From positions 57,258,914 through 57,322,913 of the forward strand of contig JALMGJ010000002.1 of assembly GCA_023362775.1 (NCBI GenBank): a stretch of 64,000 bases of DNA, in the 5' to 3' direction. Numbering within the stretch: position 1 is the first letter of the stretch; each line of letters starts with the position of its first letter. A program made the translations under genes and the position numbers. Below, piece by piece: positions 53,080 to 63,890 of the stretch. Under the pieces are notes generated by a model, which searched no databases, was not told the origin of the DNA, and saw only the letters and a program-made list of their open reading frames with translations. The stretch is from Charina bottae. Taxonomy: Eukaryota > Chordata > Lepidosauria > Squamata > Charinaidae.

Positions 53080-53290
53080 CCGTGGTTTGTCCTGCTTGTG
53101 TTGGTGGAGGTGCTGTTCTCTCCTTGGGAGTTCCTTGATTGGGCTGTTGTTTGCTGCTTGGTTGATTGACTGAGTTAATAGTTCCTTGATTAAGGCATAA
53201 TGTACTGTTCATTATACCTTATATAACTTATATACAGTATTATACCTTAATCAAGGAACTATTAACTCAGTCAATCAACCAAGCATAAAT
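53080..53290 (-). mobile_element. Penelope-like element fragment (family C), continuation
   Basis: Continuation of the PLE fragment split by the L2. The stretch CCGTGGTTTGTCCTGC follows directly on the L2 tail and runs to a perfect inverted repeat at 53156-53284. I attribute it to the PLE by position, and because this sequence is familiar to me beside that terminal repeat; no coding motif confirms it. Confidence 0.5.
53156..53284. repeat. Perfect 40-bp inverted repeat
   Basis: Arm 53156-53195 (opening GCTTGGTTGATTGACTGAGT) is the exact reverse complement of 53245-53284, with a 49-base AT-rich loop. The sequence just to the left (53128-53150) contains a partial third copy of TTCCTTGATT. Confidence 0.95.
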
Positions 53291-53311
53291 CCATAAATAA
53301 AATCAGAATTC

Positions 53312-54334
53312 TAAAACTGACTCATAAGTCTTTGGGTCTATGTATAAGTAATATGCCTAACCAGTGAACAGGAATTTCACACTAGTAATAAGAAACAAAT
53401 GGACTCACCTTTCCATGGAGGGAAAATAGAAGAATTAAGAAGAAATGGATGCTGCTGAAGGATTTAATTGTCCCTACTACACAACATTTTTACTACAAAT
53501 TATGTCAGCCCTGTAAAGAAAGCCTACTTGCTCTACTTCAGCTGACTTTCCTTTACTTCTTTTTTTAGCCATGTTCAAGGCTGTGCTCTATTTGCAGTTG
53601 TGACAAGCAGAGAAATTCTGTTTTTCCTGCCAGTTTTCATTAAAATAATGAAAGGTAATTTCCTTTAGTCCTCCCTTTGAGAGAAGAGGGAATTTGGAAG
53701 AAATTCTCATGCATGGAGTATGGTATTTTTGCACTTCTTTATTTATAAGGTGGTTAAGAGTTGAATGTGAATGTCCTCTTGATCACTGTACAATGATTTC
53801 TCCAATGCTTTTCAGCCTCCCTGGTTTCCACTCTTCAATTAAATTCCAAGGAAATATGTTCAGTAGGAATGCTATTGTCACTGCTCAGGGGAATTATGTC
53901 TTTGAGAAACAGTTAGAGAACTTCTGAAGGAATGCAGAGAAATTTTCCATCTGACCTTGGCCCACAAAATTTCAAAATGCTGTTTTGCCCAGCTTTAGAT
54001 TGTAATAAAAGCTGAAAATGTATTACATTTGTTGTACATCTCTGTGAAACAGAGGACATAGAGTAGAAGCTGGTTTCTATAAGAATATGGACCCCTAAAA
54101 AGGTGATATGCTTAGAGATGAGCAGAAGAAAAGGGGGAATTAGAGGAGATGTGGGTATACTCTTTGCATTTTCAGAGCCCTCTTAAAGTAGAAGTAGGCT
54201 TTCCTGGATTCTCACAGTAGCCATACCTCTCAAAGGAAAAATCCATTTGAGTTAAAGGGGTATTAAAGTGGCACTGAGTGGGTATGACCAACCTGTAGTA
54301 CCGTGCTAGCTCCTCCTTAACTCAAACATCTGTT
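53312..54334. other. No gene seen
   Basis: Unclassified DNA; the frame 53694-53927 has no known domain. Confidence 0.55.
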
Positions 54335-54345
54335 TTCCTGGGACT

Positions 54346-54541
54346 TTGTTGTTGTTGTTCAGTCATTTAGTCATGTCCGACTCTTCGTGACCTCATGGAC
54401 CATAGCACGCCAGGCCTTCCTGTCCTCCACTGTCTCTCGGAGTTTACTCAAATTCATGTTCATTACATCGGTGATGCTATCTAACCATCTCATCCTCTGC
54501 CGTCCCCTTCTCCTTTTGCCTTCAGTCTTTCCCAGCATCAG
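54346..54541 (-). mobile_element. BovB LINE 3' fragment with 11-bp TSD
   Basis: A strongly 5'-truncated BovB of 196 bp, almost identical by eye to the first 185 or so bases of the copy at 9025. Target duplications TTCCTGGGACT lie at 54335-54345 and 54542-54552. The truncation point is GCCTTCAGTCTTTCCCAGCATCA-like sequence ending at 54541. Confidence 0.92.
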
Positions 54542-54552
54542 TTCCTGGGACT

Positions 54553-55090
54553 ATGCCCATGCAAATCTAGGCATGGCTTCTTTAAGAAGGTGCCAACAGG
54601 TGCAGCAAAAGTGCCTACATACCCATTGAACAACTTTTCCACTTCAGATCAGAACAGCTGTATACTCAATTGCTACTTTTCAGCTCAAATCTAAAGTGAA
54701 TTTGGAGTATCCTTTCCCCAGAAATATGCATGTGGATTTTAAGGCAAGTGAAAAGGCAAAGGGCTGATAAAATCAATAAAATTGCCAGTGGTGGGTGGCT
54801 TCCTACATTTTTAAATATCCTACTTCTCAGATAAAACAAGTTTGTGCACACTTAACGTTGCATTGGAGGGGGATTTTTAAAAAAATATAAGAGCAAATTG
54901 GCTACTGAAAAAAAAATCTTATTGCAATAAAAACAAACTAGAAGTCCTACAGCCACAAATTAGGTCTTTCTTAAATAATTAATATAGATGCAAAATAATA
55001 TTCTCAAAATTTAGAATAGAGTGCCACCTGAAAGTTGCGGACTATTGCAGGAATAAGAAGCAATGGCATTGGATGAGGGAGAATGAAGGT
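54553..55090. other. No gene seen
   Basis: Unclassified AT-rich DNA. Confidence 0.5.
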
Positions 55091-55094
55091 AATA

Positions 55095-55148
55095 TTTATT
55101 GTAAACCGCCCAGAGTCTACTGCGGTAGAGATGGGTGGTGATAAATTT

Positions 55149-55150
<2 letters not shown>
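55095..55150 (+). mobile_element. L2-type 3' terminal fragment
   Basis: TATTGTAAACCGCCCAGAGT, then GAGATGGGTGGTGATAAATT: the conserved 3' hairpin with one T in the right arm. Its A-rich tail has become the microsatellite that follows. Confidence 0.65.
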
Positions 55151-55236
<86 letters not shown>

Positions 55237-55263
55237 TACATACATACATACATACATACATGC
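55149..55263 (+). repeat. Compound (TAGA)n(CAGA)n(CATA)n microsatellite
   Basis: Three adjoining tetranucleotide blocks: about 11 TAGA units, about 11 CAGA units and about 7 CATA units, each related to the next by one base. Long frames predicted through it on the reverse strand are artefacts. Confidence 0.97.
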
Positions 55264-56422
55264 ATACTTCAACATGGACAGCAGAAAGCAAGGAAATGTG
55301 GTAATCACAGGAGTGAAAAGTTAATTGCAGTGCATAGTTGGTCATTATAGTTCTGAATCTTAGTGGCAAACCAAAAAACCATAATTTATAAAGCATAACA
55401 TGGTAAGAAGCAACTTAAGACATTCTCAGGACACACACACAAAACCTTTAGCCCATAGCTTACGTTGCTCATTTCTGTTATCTTGAAGAGTTGCACATGT
55501 GGAGACTCTTTCATGTGCAATGCTACTACTTAGCAGTATCTCCTTCAGTCCAATGCTGAACATTTGAAGAACTGCTGCTGTGGGTGAGTGGGTGGTAGGA
55601 AAAAAAAATCAGAAGATTGGGGTCAGCTTATGTGGCCATTCTTTTCCCTTCCAGGCACTGTATGAACAAGTAGAGTTTCATTTTTGGTTTAATTTAAGCC
55701 ATGCGATAAACTGATAAATAGGTCTACTATATAGTTCTACTGAGGTGAGATTCAAAAATAGAAACTTATCCATTTGGAATGTGGGGTGTGGATGTGTCAA
55801 ATTTTATTTTTATAACATATCAGACAACCATGTCTATTTGACTGGCTTAACTGAAAAAAAATAAGGATATATTTTTTTCTCTCTCTGCTAGCAATTTCAA
55901 TGCTACTCAGACTTAAACTGTGTGAAATGATATGATTGTAGATTTATTTGCTAGGAAAGAATTTGGCATCCCACAGCTTTTGGAGAGAATCATACTCAAC
56001 CATCATCCCCTTAAATTCCCTGCAACCACTCCCTTCCTAAATGCCATCTTTTAAAAAAGATTTATATCATAAAGATCTTTGTTATAATGGATATTCCTTA
56101 AAATAGTGTGACAGTAATATTTATTATTATGGCTTCAGCTATTACTTGTTTCATAATGTTATCTTTGCTTCAGACAACACATAATCTTAAATCCCACATT
56201 CACATCAAGACAGTAGATAATTGTCACAGAGCAAGCTTGCATACAAACTTCACTTAGCTTCCTGCAGAACAAACATTTAAAGCAAAGGGATTTTAATTCA
56301 TTTTGATAATATGAGAGCTTTACTTCAAAACCTTTCATTATTGCGGATTTTTAAAAATGAAAAGACATAAGGTTAATTAGAATATGTACTGTGGGTTATT
56401 CAAAATATTACAGAACTCCTTA

Positions 56423-56469
<47 letters not shown>

Positions 56470-57656
56470 ATATTATAATTTATGAGTTTTTGTGCTGAAA
56501 TGCAATTGAAATGACCTCATCCACAATTACAGAGTGGCACATGCTGCCCTTAGCACTTCACTATTATCCTTTCATCACACCATTGATTATTTTATATTTT
56601 TTAAAGCATCTCGGCACACTAAGCAATTTATCACAAAGAGCTATTAGGATGCAGCAGCCTCCAAAAAGAATTGAATTTTGTTGAAATTCTCTGAGGGGGT
56701 GAATCAAAATATATAAGTAACCTGAAATGTGGTATTTTCTGAACACATGTTGAAAGATTGTGTGTGCCTTTTTAAGATGAGTTTTTTAAGTATTTAATTG
56801 CTGCAGTTTAACTACTTTGTGGGGAGCAAGCCCTATTGAGTATTATGGAATTTATTTCTGAATAGACATTTACATAATCATACTGTTAGGGTGAAATTTG
56901 ATGTATTTTACTTCCTATGTATTTTATAGCAAGGGAGTGCTCTTGAATCTGAAGGGAAGCATTTCTGAGTAAAGATAATTAGGATCACTCTTTTGTCATT
57001 TTAATGCAAATAACAGGATGAATCAATAATAACATTTGCTTAATCTTTTGTACTGTACTTTAACAAAGAGAATTCAGTATGATCTTCTTGCATATGTACA
57101 TCCAATACTCGATCTCAAAACATCTGTGCATAATAAAATAGACTGGCTATTTGAAATGCACAGTAGATACCAGTTTGTTTGAAGCCATACAATCCCAGCT
57201 ATATTTTTTCACTTTATTCCAGACTGTCCAAAATAACTACACCTACATGGTAACAGTGAAATAGTCTCTATTGTCATTATTCCCAACTACCAGGGCTGTG
57301 CAAAGGTTCAATGGATGCTTCAATTTGATGATGCTTCAGTCAAATCACCCCCCCCCCAAGCCTATTTATAAATTGAAATGGAGATACGCTTTGAAGCATG
57401 GAATCAGGTGCTTCCAAAACCCTTCAGAGATTCAGTGGCTCCTCTATTATTTCTGGGATTCCTACAGATGATACTCCATGTTGCAACATCAGTTCCATCA
57501 GTGGAGAATGCTGAGCAGAGGAGTGAATGGTGTGATGGGCTCTCTGACATTAAAATGACTAGCGGGCCAGTAAGTTTTAAACACCTCATTAAACACTCTG
57601 CCTATCAGAGCTGTCTTGAGGTGGGACATTCTTTTGTTTTTCTGTTTCTCCTTGCT
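55264..57656. other. No gene seen; (GT)n at 56426-56465
   Basis: Unclassified AT-rich DNA with a pure GT run of about 40 bases at 56426-56465 and a C run at 57350-57358. Confidence 0.55.
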
Positions 57657-57667
57657 TGTGTTATATA

Positions 57668-59531
57668 TTTTTTTGTTGTTTATTTGTTCAGTCGCTTCCG
57701 ACACTTCATGACCTCATGGACCAGCTCACGCCAGAGCTTCCTGTCAGCCGTCACCACCCCCAGCTCCCCCAAGATTGAGTCCGTCACCTCCAGAATATCA
57801 TCCATCCATCTTGCCCTTGATCGGCCCTTCTTCCTTTTGACTTCCACTTTCCCTAGCATCAGCATCTTCTCCAGGGTATCCTGTCTTTTTATGTGGCAAA
57901 AGTACTTCAGTTTTGTCTTTAATATCATTCCCTCAAGTGAGCAGTCTGGCTTTATTTCCTGGAGTATGGACTGGTTTGATCTTCTTGCAGTCCAAGGCAC
58001 TCTCAGAATTTTCCTCCAACACCACAGTTCAAAAGCATCTATCTTCCTTCGCTCAGCCTTCGCTCAGCCTTTTTTATGGTCCAGCTCTAGCAGCCATAGG
58101 TTACTACGGGGAATACCATTGCTTTAACTATGTGGACCTGTGATGTCTCTGCTCTTAACTATTTTATCAATATTTGTCATTGCTCTCCTCCCAAGAAGTA
58201 GATGTCTTCTGATTTCCTGGCTGCAGTCAGCATCTGCAGTAATCTTTGCGCCTAGAAATACAAAGTCTGTCACTACCTCCACGTTTTCTCCCTCTATTTG
58301 CCAGTCATCAATCAAGCTGGTTGCCATAATCTTGGTTTTTTTGAGGTTGAACTGCAACCCAGCTTTTGCACTTTCTTCTTTCACCTTCATCATAAGGCTC
58401 CTCAGCTCCTCCTCGCTTTCAGCCATCAAAGTGGTATCATCTGCATATCTGTGATTGGTAATGTTTCTTCCAGCGATTTTAAATCCAGCCTTGGATTCAT
58501 CAAGCCCAGCACGTCGCATGATGTGTTCTGCGTACAAGTTAAATAGACAGGATGAGAGTATACACCCCTGCTGTACTCCTTTCCCAATCTTAAACCAGTC
58601 CGTTGTTCTGTGGTCTGTTCTTACCGTTGCTACTTGGTCGTTATACAGATTCCTCAGGAGGCAGACAAGATGACTTGGTATCCCCATACCACCAAGAACT
58701 TGCCACAATTTGTTATGATCCACACAATCAAAGGCTTTAGAATAGTCAATAAAACAGAAATAGGTGTTTTTCTGAAACTTCCTGGCTTTCTCCATTATCC
58801 AGCGAATATTGGCAATTTGGTCTCTAGTTCCTCTGCCTTTTCTAAACCCAGTTTGAACATCTGGCAATTCTCGCTCCATGAATTGCTGGAGTCTGCCTTG
58901 CAGGATCTTGAGCATTACGTTATTGGCATGTGAAATGAGTGCCACTGTTCGATAGTTTGAACATTCTTTAGTGTTTCCCTTTTTTGGTATGGGGATATAA
59001 GTTGATTTTTTCCAATCTGATGGCCATTCTTGTGTTTTCCAAATTTGCTGGCATATGACATGCATCACCTTGACAGCATCATCTTGCAAGATTTTAAACA
59101 GTTCAGCTCGGATACCATCGTCTCCTGCTGCCTTGTTATTAGCAATGCTTCTTAAGGCCCATTCAACCTCACTCTTCAGGATGTCTGGCTCACTAACTCA
59201 CTGACCACACCATCAAAGCTATCCCCGATATTATTATCCTTCCTATACAGATCTTCCGTATATTCTTGCCACCTTTTGTTGATCTCTTCTGCTTCTGTTA
59301 GGTCCTTGCCATCTTTGTTTTCGATCATACCCATTTTTGACTGGAATTTACCTCCGATGTTTCTAATTTTCTGGAAGAGGTCTCTTGTCCTTCCTATTCT
59401 ATTGTCTTCTTCCACTTCCGCACATTGCTTGTTTAAAAATAATTCCTTAACTCTTCTGGCTAACCTCTGGAATTTTGCATTTAAGATGGCATATCTCCCC
59501 CTGTCACTGTTGCCTTTTGCTTTTTTGTGTG
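57668..59531 (-). mobile_element. BovB LINE, 5'-truncated, 11-bp TSD
   Basis: A 1.86-kb reverse-strand copy holding the reverse transcriptase and C-terminus. The 3' tail at the left reads (complement) GACTGAACAAATAAACAACA. Target duplications TGTGTTATATA lie at 57657-57667 and 59532-59542. The 5' truncation falls in the linker after the endonuclease. It closely parallels 4999-6840 of the forward copy. Confidence 0.9.
57680..59415 (-). pseudogene. BovB reverse transcriptase, better preserved copy
   Basis: The core frame 58124-59089 (321 codons) is uninterrupted. It contains the QTGFRKGRGTRDQIAN block, FIDYSKAFDCVDHN (motif A), GVQQGCILSSCLFNLY (motif B) and HRYADDTTLMAESEEE (motif C). The N-terminal linker is in frame 59176-59415 (LFQKIRNIGGKF), ended early by a frame change near 59190. 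The C-terminal RVPWTARRSNQSIL region is in frame 57680-58000, offset by a deletion near 58125. The endonuclease is absent. It is inactive. Confidence 0.9.
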
Positions 59532-59542
59532 TGTGTTATATA

Positions 59543-61273
59543 CTCCACGTGTTAGCATTTGCTTGCTCTGCAGCTTGCTTCACTTGGGGAGAGAAGAGCG
59601 AAAATTCTATTCTGTTGCTTTTACTCTTACTTACTGTTGGTTTGCTCTTCTATGGGATCCTACCTTTCCCTAAAGCCATATATTATTAAAATCCTATTTG
59701 CCTCTGATCTAATCCCATTTGTCTCTGGATGCCTTGCCAGTGTAGCCTAATTTCTTCAGTGCCCGTTTTGTTCTTCTCCCTCTGAATGTACTCACCCACA
59801 AAAAATAAAATTCCTCCATTTTCTGCTTCTTGTTTGCCTTGAATAAGTGGGTCTGAGAGTATGTTTGAGATTAGACTACCATATGTAGAATTGCAGATAT
59901 ATTCCATTACCTCCTCACGAGGCAGATATCAGTGTGTCCCAGGTGGAGGCAGCTCGGTGCCAACTGCATCATAAAAGAGATCCGAAGGCAAGGACGTGGA
60001 AGTTCCCTTTATACTGGTGGCATCGGGTCCCACTCTTTCTGTGACCCAGAGGGAGGTAGAGTAGTTTTCTATTGGGAAAAAGGATATTGCAGAGATGGAA
60101 GAAGGAGATATTAATTTCTGAGCAACCCTTCTCTATCAGTAGCCAACAGGGTTGTTCCTTCCAAATCAGCTTAATTTGCCATGATGCGAAAGATGTCAGG
60201 GAAGAGGCAGGATTCACACTCTCAACTAAAAAAAACATACATTTTATAGCACTGTATGGGATAATTTTCAGCAGGCAGAAGATTCTCTCTCTTTGATGTG
60301 CGTGTCGGCACCCTGGGCCATACCAGAGTCATACTGCAAAACTAAAGCCCATTTTTACTGCAGTGTGAAAGGCAGCAAGCTGGTATCAGAGAAGCAGATG
60401 GTGGTGGGTTTCTGAAAGTACCAGTTCTTTCATTGGAAGAATGAGCTGGTCAGGGCTTTCCAAGAGATGCAGAACTGGTGGCAGGCAAGAATGGAAGGAC
60501 AAGCTCTACTTTCACCAGGCATCAATACTCATAGCAGATCCTTAACCAGAATTCCCGGCTGTCAGGATTTGCACTCATCCTGTCTATAAATGCCAGATTT
60601 TCAGACACTTTACTTCTTGTTCAGAAATTGACTTACTTAGTAGAAGGCTCACCCTCATGACTCAGCTAGATTAGTTTCTTTCTTGCAACTAAGAATAAAG
60701 CCATATACTTATAGAAGATTCACCCACGAAAGTACATAGAAGTCCAAGCTTTTGTATAAATTTATGTTCCAGGGCTCTTATTCCAGTCTTTTTCGTCCTG
60801 CTTTTATGAGTCAATGGATACTTGGCCAGTTCTTGATGGCCTTGGAGGTATCTGATCCATGTAGACATAACAATTCTCTTTATCCTGGGAACTGCTGATT
60901 CCTGCCTCCAAGCTTTCTTACTAACACGACCAGCAGCTAAGGGTGGGCAGGTGCTTTAACAATATCAGCCAGCAGTCATTCTTTAGAGCCCTCACTTTAG
61001 GTAAAGAGAGTTGGGATTTGGTGCACTCAACCAAGCTGAAAAATGTACAGGCATCCATTTCTGCCTCCTTTCTGGAAGAAGTAGAGGAGTTGTCCAGCTA
61101 TCTCCTGGAAAACTGGGCATCCTGAATCCACATGTAGCAAAATCTGGCCATGGTTGCCTGAGAATACCTATTACACCCACTAACCAGTATCCCAAGTAAT
61201 AGAAGGCAATGTTATGATGCACAGTGACATATCTATGGACACTGGGTCGCAGCAGATGTTCTTGGAAGTAAGC
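59543..61273. other. No gene seen
   Basis: Unclassified DNA. Short frames at 59686-60296 and 60943-61199 show no domain. Confidence 0.55.
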
Positions 61274-61281
61274 CTCCCACT

Positions 61282-61608
61282 CAGGGCTTTCCAAAGTGCC
61301 GCCGCTGGCGACACGCCAGCGGTGGTGCAGCAGCGGTGGTGGCACGGCGGCAGCGCGGGGGTGCGCATGCGCAGCGACGACACACAAGGACGTGCAGCGG
61401 CGACACGGGAGGGCTTGTGGCGGCGTGCGCGACAGCGACACGGGAGAGCGTGTGGTGCGCGCACATGGCGGTGGCGCGGGGGGCGTGCTGCGGCACGGGG
61501 GGACATGCACCGTGCACGCGCGCACTGCCGCTTCCGGGTGGTGTGGCGACACACCACGCTGTGTGTGGCGACACACTTTTGTGTCGCGACACAGTTTGGA
61601 AAGCTCTG
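61282..61608. mobile_element. GC-rich hAT-type MITE, 327 bp
   Basis: Ends are CAGGGCTTTCCAAAGTG and CAGTTTGGAAAGCTCTG, imperfect inverted repeats, with a perfect 8-bp duplication CTCCCACT at 61274-61281 and 61609-61616. The interior is very GC- and CpG-rich and contains at least six GCGACAC or CGACAC words. Several long frames on both strands (up to 226 codons) are composition artefacts. No transposase. Confidence 0.92.
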
Positions 61609-61616
61609 CTCCCACT

Positions 61617-63463
61617 ACTGGATATCCCAAGGTGGATCTGCAGAAAAACCCACCACTCTCATTCTGTTTCATGCTTTTCCTGCTCCTGTGTTTTGCTCTG
61701 CCTCTGTGTCAAGACTTCCAGCTCCAGCTGTGGAGACTTTATAATGTATGGCAGTTGTCATTCTTACACTTCTCAATATTATTAATTTAAAACCACACAA
61801 GTTAACGTTGGTTTCACAAAACAGTCTTTCAACTCTCAAATTTATTAACCTTGCCCCTGAAGTTTAACCTTCTGAGAATGGTGTAGCTGGGGAAACAAAT
61901 GTCAAATCAATGTTGGGTTGTTGGGTTTTTTTTTTTTTTTTTTGGTGGACATTGCAGTTTGGAGATCTCCTTCTGATCCATACTAATCAGATACTATGCC
62001 TTAAAAGAGACTCAAAAAGCCTTTTAAAAATTAAACAGAAAAAAAGACTTATTTTGTTTTCCTGGAATAGGGATAACATATAGGGATAACAGAGTTGCAA
62101 AAATCTAAACAACATCCCAATGTTGGAGAAAACTCCTATAATGTGCCATATAATGTTTGCCTGGATTATGGCTAAGGTTTACTTTATTCTTTCTAAAATT
62201 AGGTAGCCATGGTTATCTTTTACCAGGCCTCCAAACCTACTTTTACTCTTTATGGGAATAATGGATCATGGCTAACCATCAGCCAGGTCCCACAGATTTG
62301 TATTATTCCTTTGAAGAATAGAAAACTATGCAAAGCTGTCTGGCTGTCCATTCATGCCACTGCTCTCAGGGTGCCAATCCAGGATTTGTCCCATTGGCTG
62401 GGGGTTCCTTTAGGGAGAGTAGCAGAAGTCTCCTGCTCTGTTACCATTTTTTGCCATTTTCAACAGCAAAATAATATTTTATTAATATTTTGTTACCAAC
62501 CATGTTCCCTATTGGTGGCATAGAAAGGAGGAATCAAAAATTAAAAGCAAGAAACCCTCTGAAATGACCCCTCAGTTAAATTTGGAGTCTGAGTGGCGAA
62601 GAGTTTGACCATACAGTGCTGACAATATTTTTGCTCAGCTAGGCAAATTGAAGCTCAGATATTTCAAGTCAAGAACCAGATTTAAGTAATATGTCTGCCC
62701 AATCCCTTGGTTGTCATCTCAAAGCAGAGCTGCTAGTGATGTAAGTTTTCTTTTTTTAAATGGGGACAGAAGAGTAAGCAAGAATTAAGAGTAAGCAGAT
62801 CCTATAATAGATTTTTTCAAAAAAAGCAAAAACAAAATAGCAAGCTGTTAAGCAATTTGTCATGTAAAGCAAAAGTAAAACATTATAAAATTGATAATTT
62901 AATACATACAAATGATGCCAAGGCTGTATATTGCTTGCATCCAAATGAAAAAAGTTCTTAGCTTAAAATTCATTTTATTCTTTGCAGTCTCTGCTTTGTC
63001 CCATATATCCACTGCATCATTTGTCTTCATTTACATTAATCTCCTATAGATTTATCTCACTTTCATATTCTGGTAGGGACATTCCCCATTGGCCTGAGAT
63101 GGCAGATAATCATAAAGAAACAAGTTATATGTGTGCAACATATGGCATATTACTGTTCAGTAAATATGTTGATCATATGTTACCAGCATCTTCAGTACCA
63201 GCTGTGCAGAGATGACACAGCCCACATTATCCATTATTCATTTCTGTAGCATGTAGCTTCAAAGTGGGCATTAGAGTTTGCCACTGTATTGCCATTGATC
63301 ACATATAATTAGGGTAGTGAACAATATTTACAACCCCCAAGTCTTGATCAATTCCAATTTTAATGTGTGTGGTGTACCCACAGGATCCCCTAAGCAAACT
63401 AGTATAATCAAGGTCAAGCCTCAGCAGAAGTGACAACTTTTTCTTTCTTCCTTAGTTATTTAA
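61617..63463. other. No gene seen; poly-T at 61926-61943
   Basis: Unclassified DNA. The forward frame 62209-62523 has no domain I recognise. Confidence 0.55.
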
Positions 63464-63740
63464 TTATTTAAAGAACTTATAAGGCCACCCATCTCATACT
63501 AGTGACTCTGGCAGTTAACAATGCAAAAAACATAAAACAAACCAAAGTAGTATAAAAACAATACAAAACAATGCAGTGCAGTGCCATGCAACCAAGGCTC
63601 CACATAAAAATCTTCCATGATGCATCATAAAATATATACATTGGTCTTAACTAATATACTGGCCCCGGTGTCTGAGGAAAAGTCAGGTCTTCAAGACATT
63701 CTGGAAATCTCATATTATTTATAGTTATGCCTTCTCTGGT
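63464..63740 (-). mobile_element. L2-type 3' end, old
   Basis: On the minus strand CCAGAATGTCTTGAAGACCT encodes a trace of the FRKDLKTW block. A 3' untranslated part follows, with a diverged hairpin (TGCCAGAGTC...GAGATGGGTGGC, about 63487-63516) and an AT-rich tail at the left. Truncated and diverged. Confidence 0.55.
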
Positions 63741-63779
63741 CCAGGTCTGGTTCCTAGTGATCAGTTCTAACTTGTTAGG

Positions 63780-63890
63780 TTCTTGGTGTTCTCTGAGCAG
63801 CACTGATGATGTTACCTAGCCTGGTTAGGAAAACAAACAATCAAGAACCCAACAGTTGAACCCTGAGTTACATATATTCTCTACTATTGG
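63780..63890 (+). mobile_element. Penelope-like element fragment (family C), 3' end
   Basis: Forward-strand relative of 51504-51645. It has CTGATGA (63803-63809), TGTTACCTAGCCTGGTTA, then AACAGTTGAACCCTGAGTTAC in the same order as the family C terminal repeat on its sense strand. The part that would contain GAAAC is missing or changed to GAAAA. Confidence 0.55.
63803..63833 (+). ncRNA. Decayed hammerhead-like core (PLE family C)
   Basis: CTGATGA is a perfect first core strand. Stem II (GUUACC / GGUUAG) pairs only partly and the second core reads GAAAA, so this copy is probably inactive. Confidence 0.35.

Noticed and set aside
55004..55396. Reverse-strand frames with long YVCMYVCLSVCLSV-type repeats
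   Set aside because: Direct translation of the tetranucleotide microsatellite.
57378..58127. Forward-strand 249-codon frame
   Set aside because: Most of it is antisense to the BovB C-terminal region; the start lies in unrelated DNA.
60992..61785. Frames of up to 226 codons on both strands around the GC-rich MITE
   Set aside because: They begin and end outside the MITE and owe their length to its stop-poor CpG-rich interior. No known motif.
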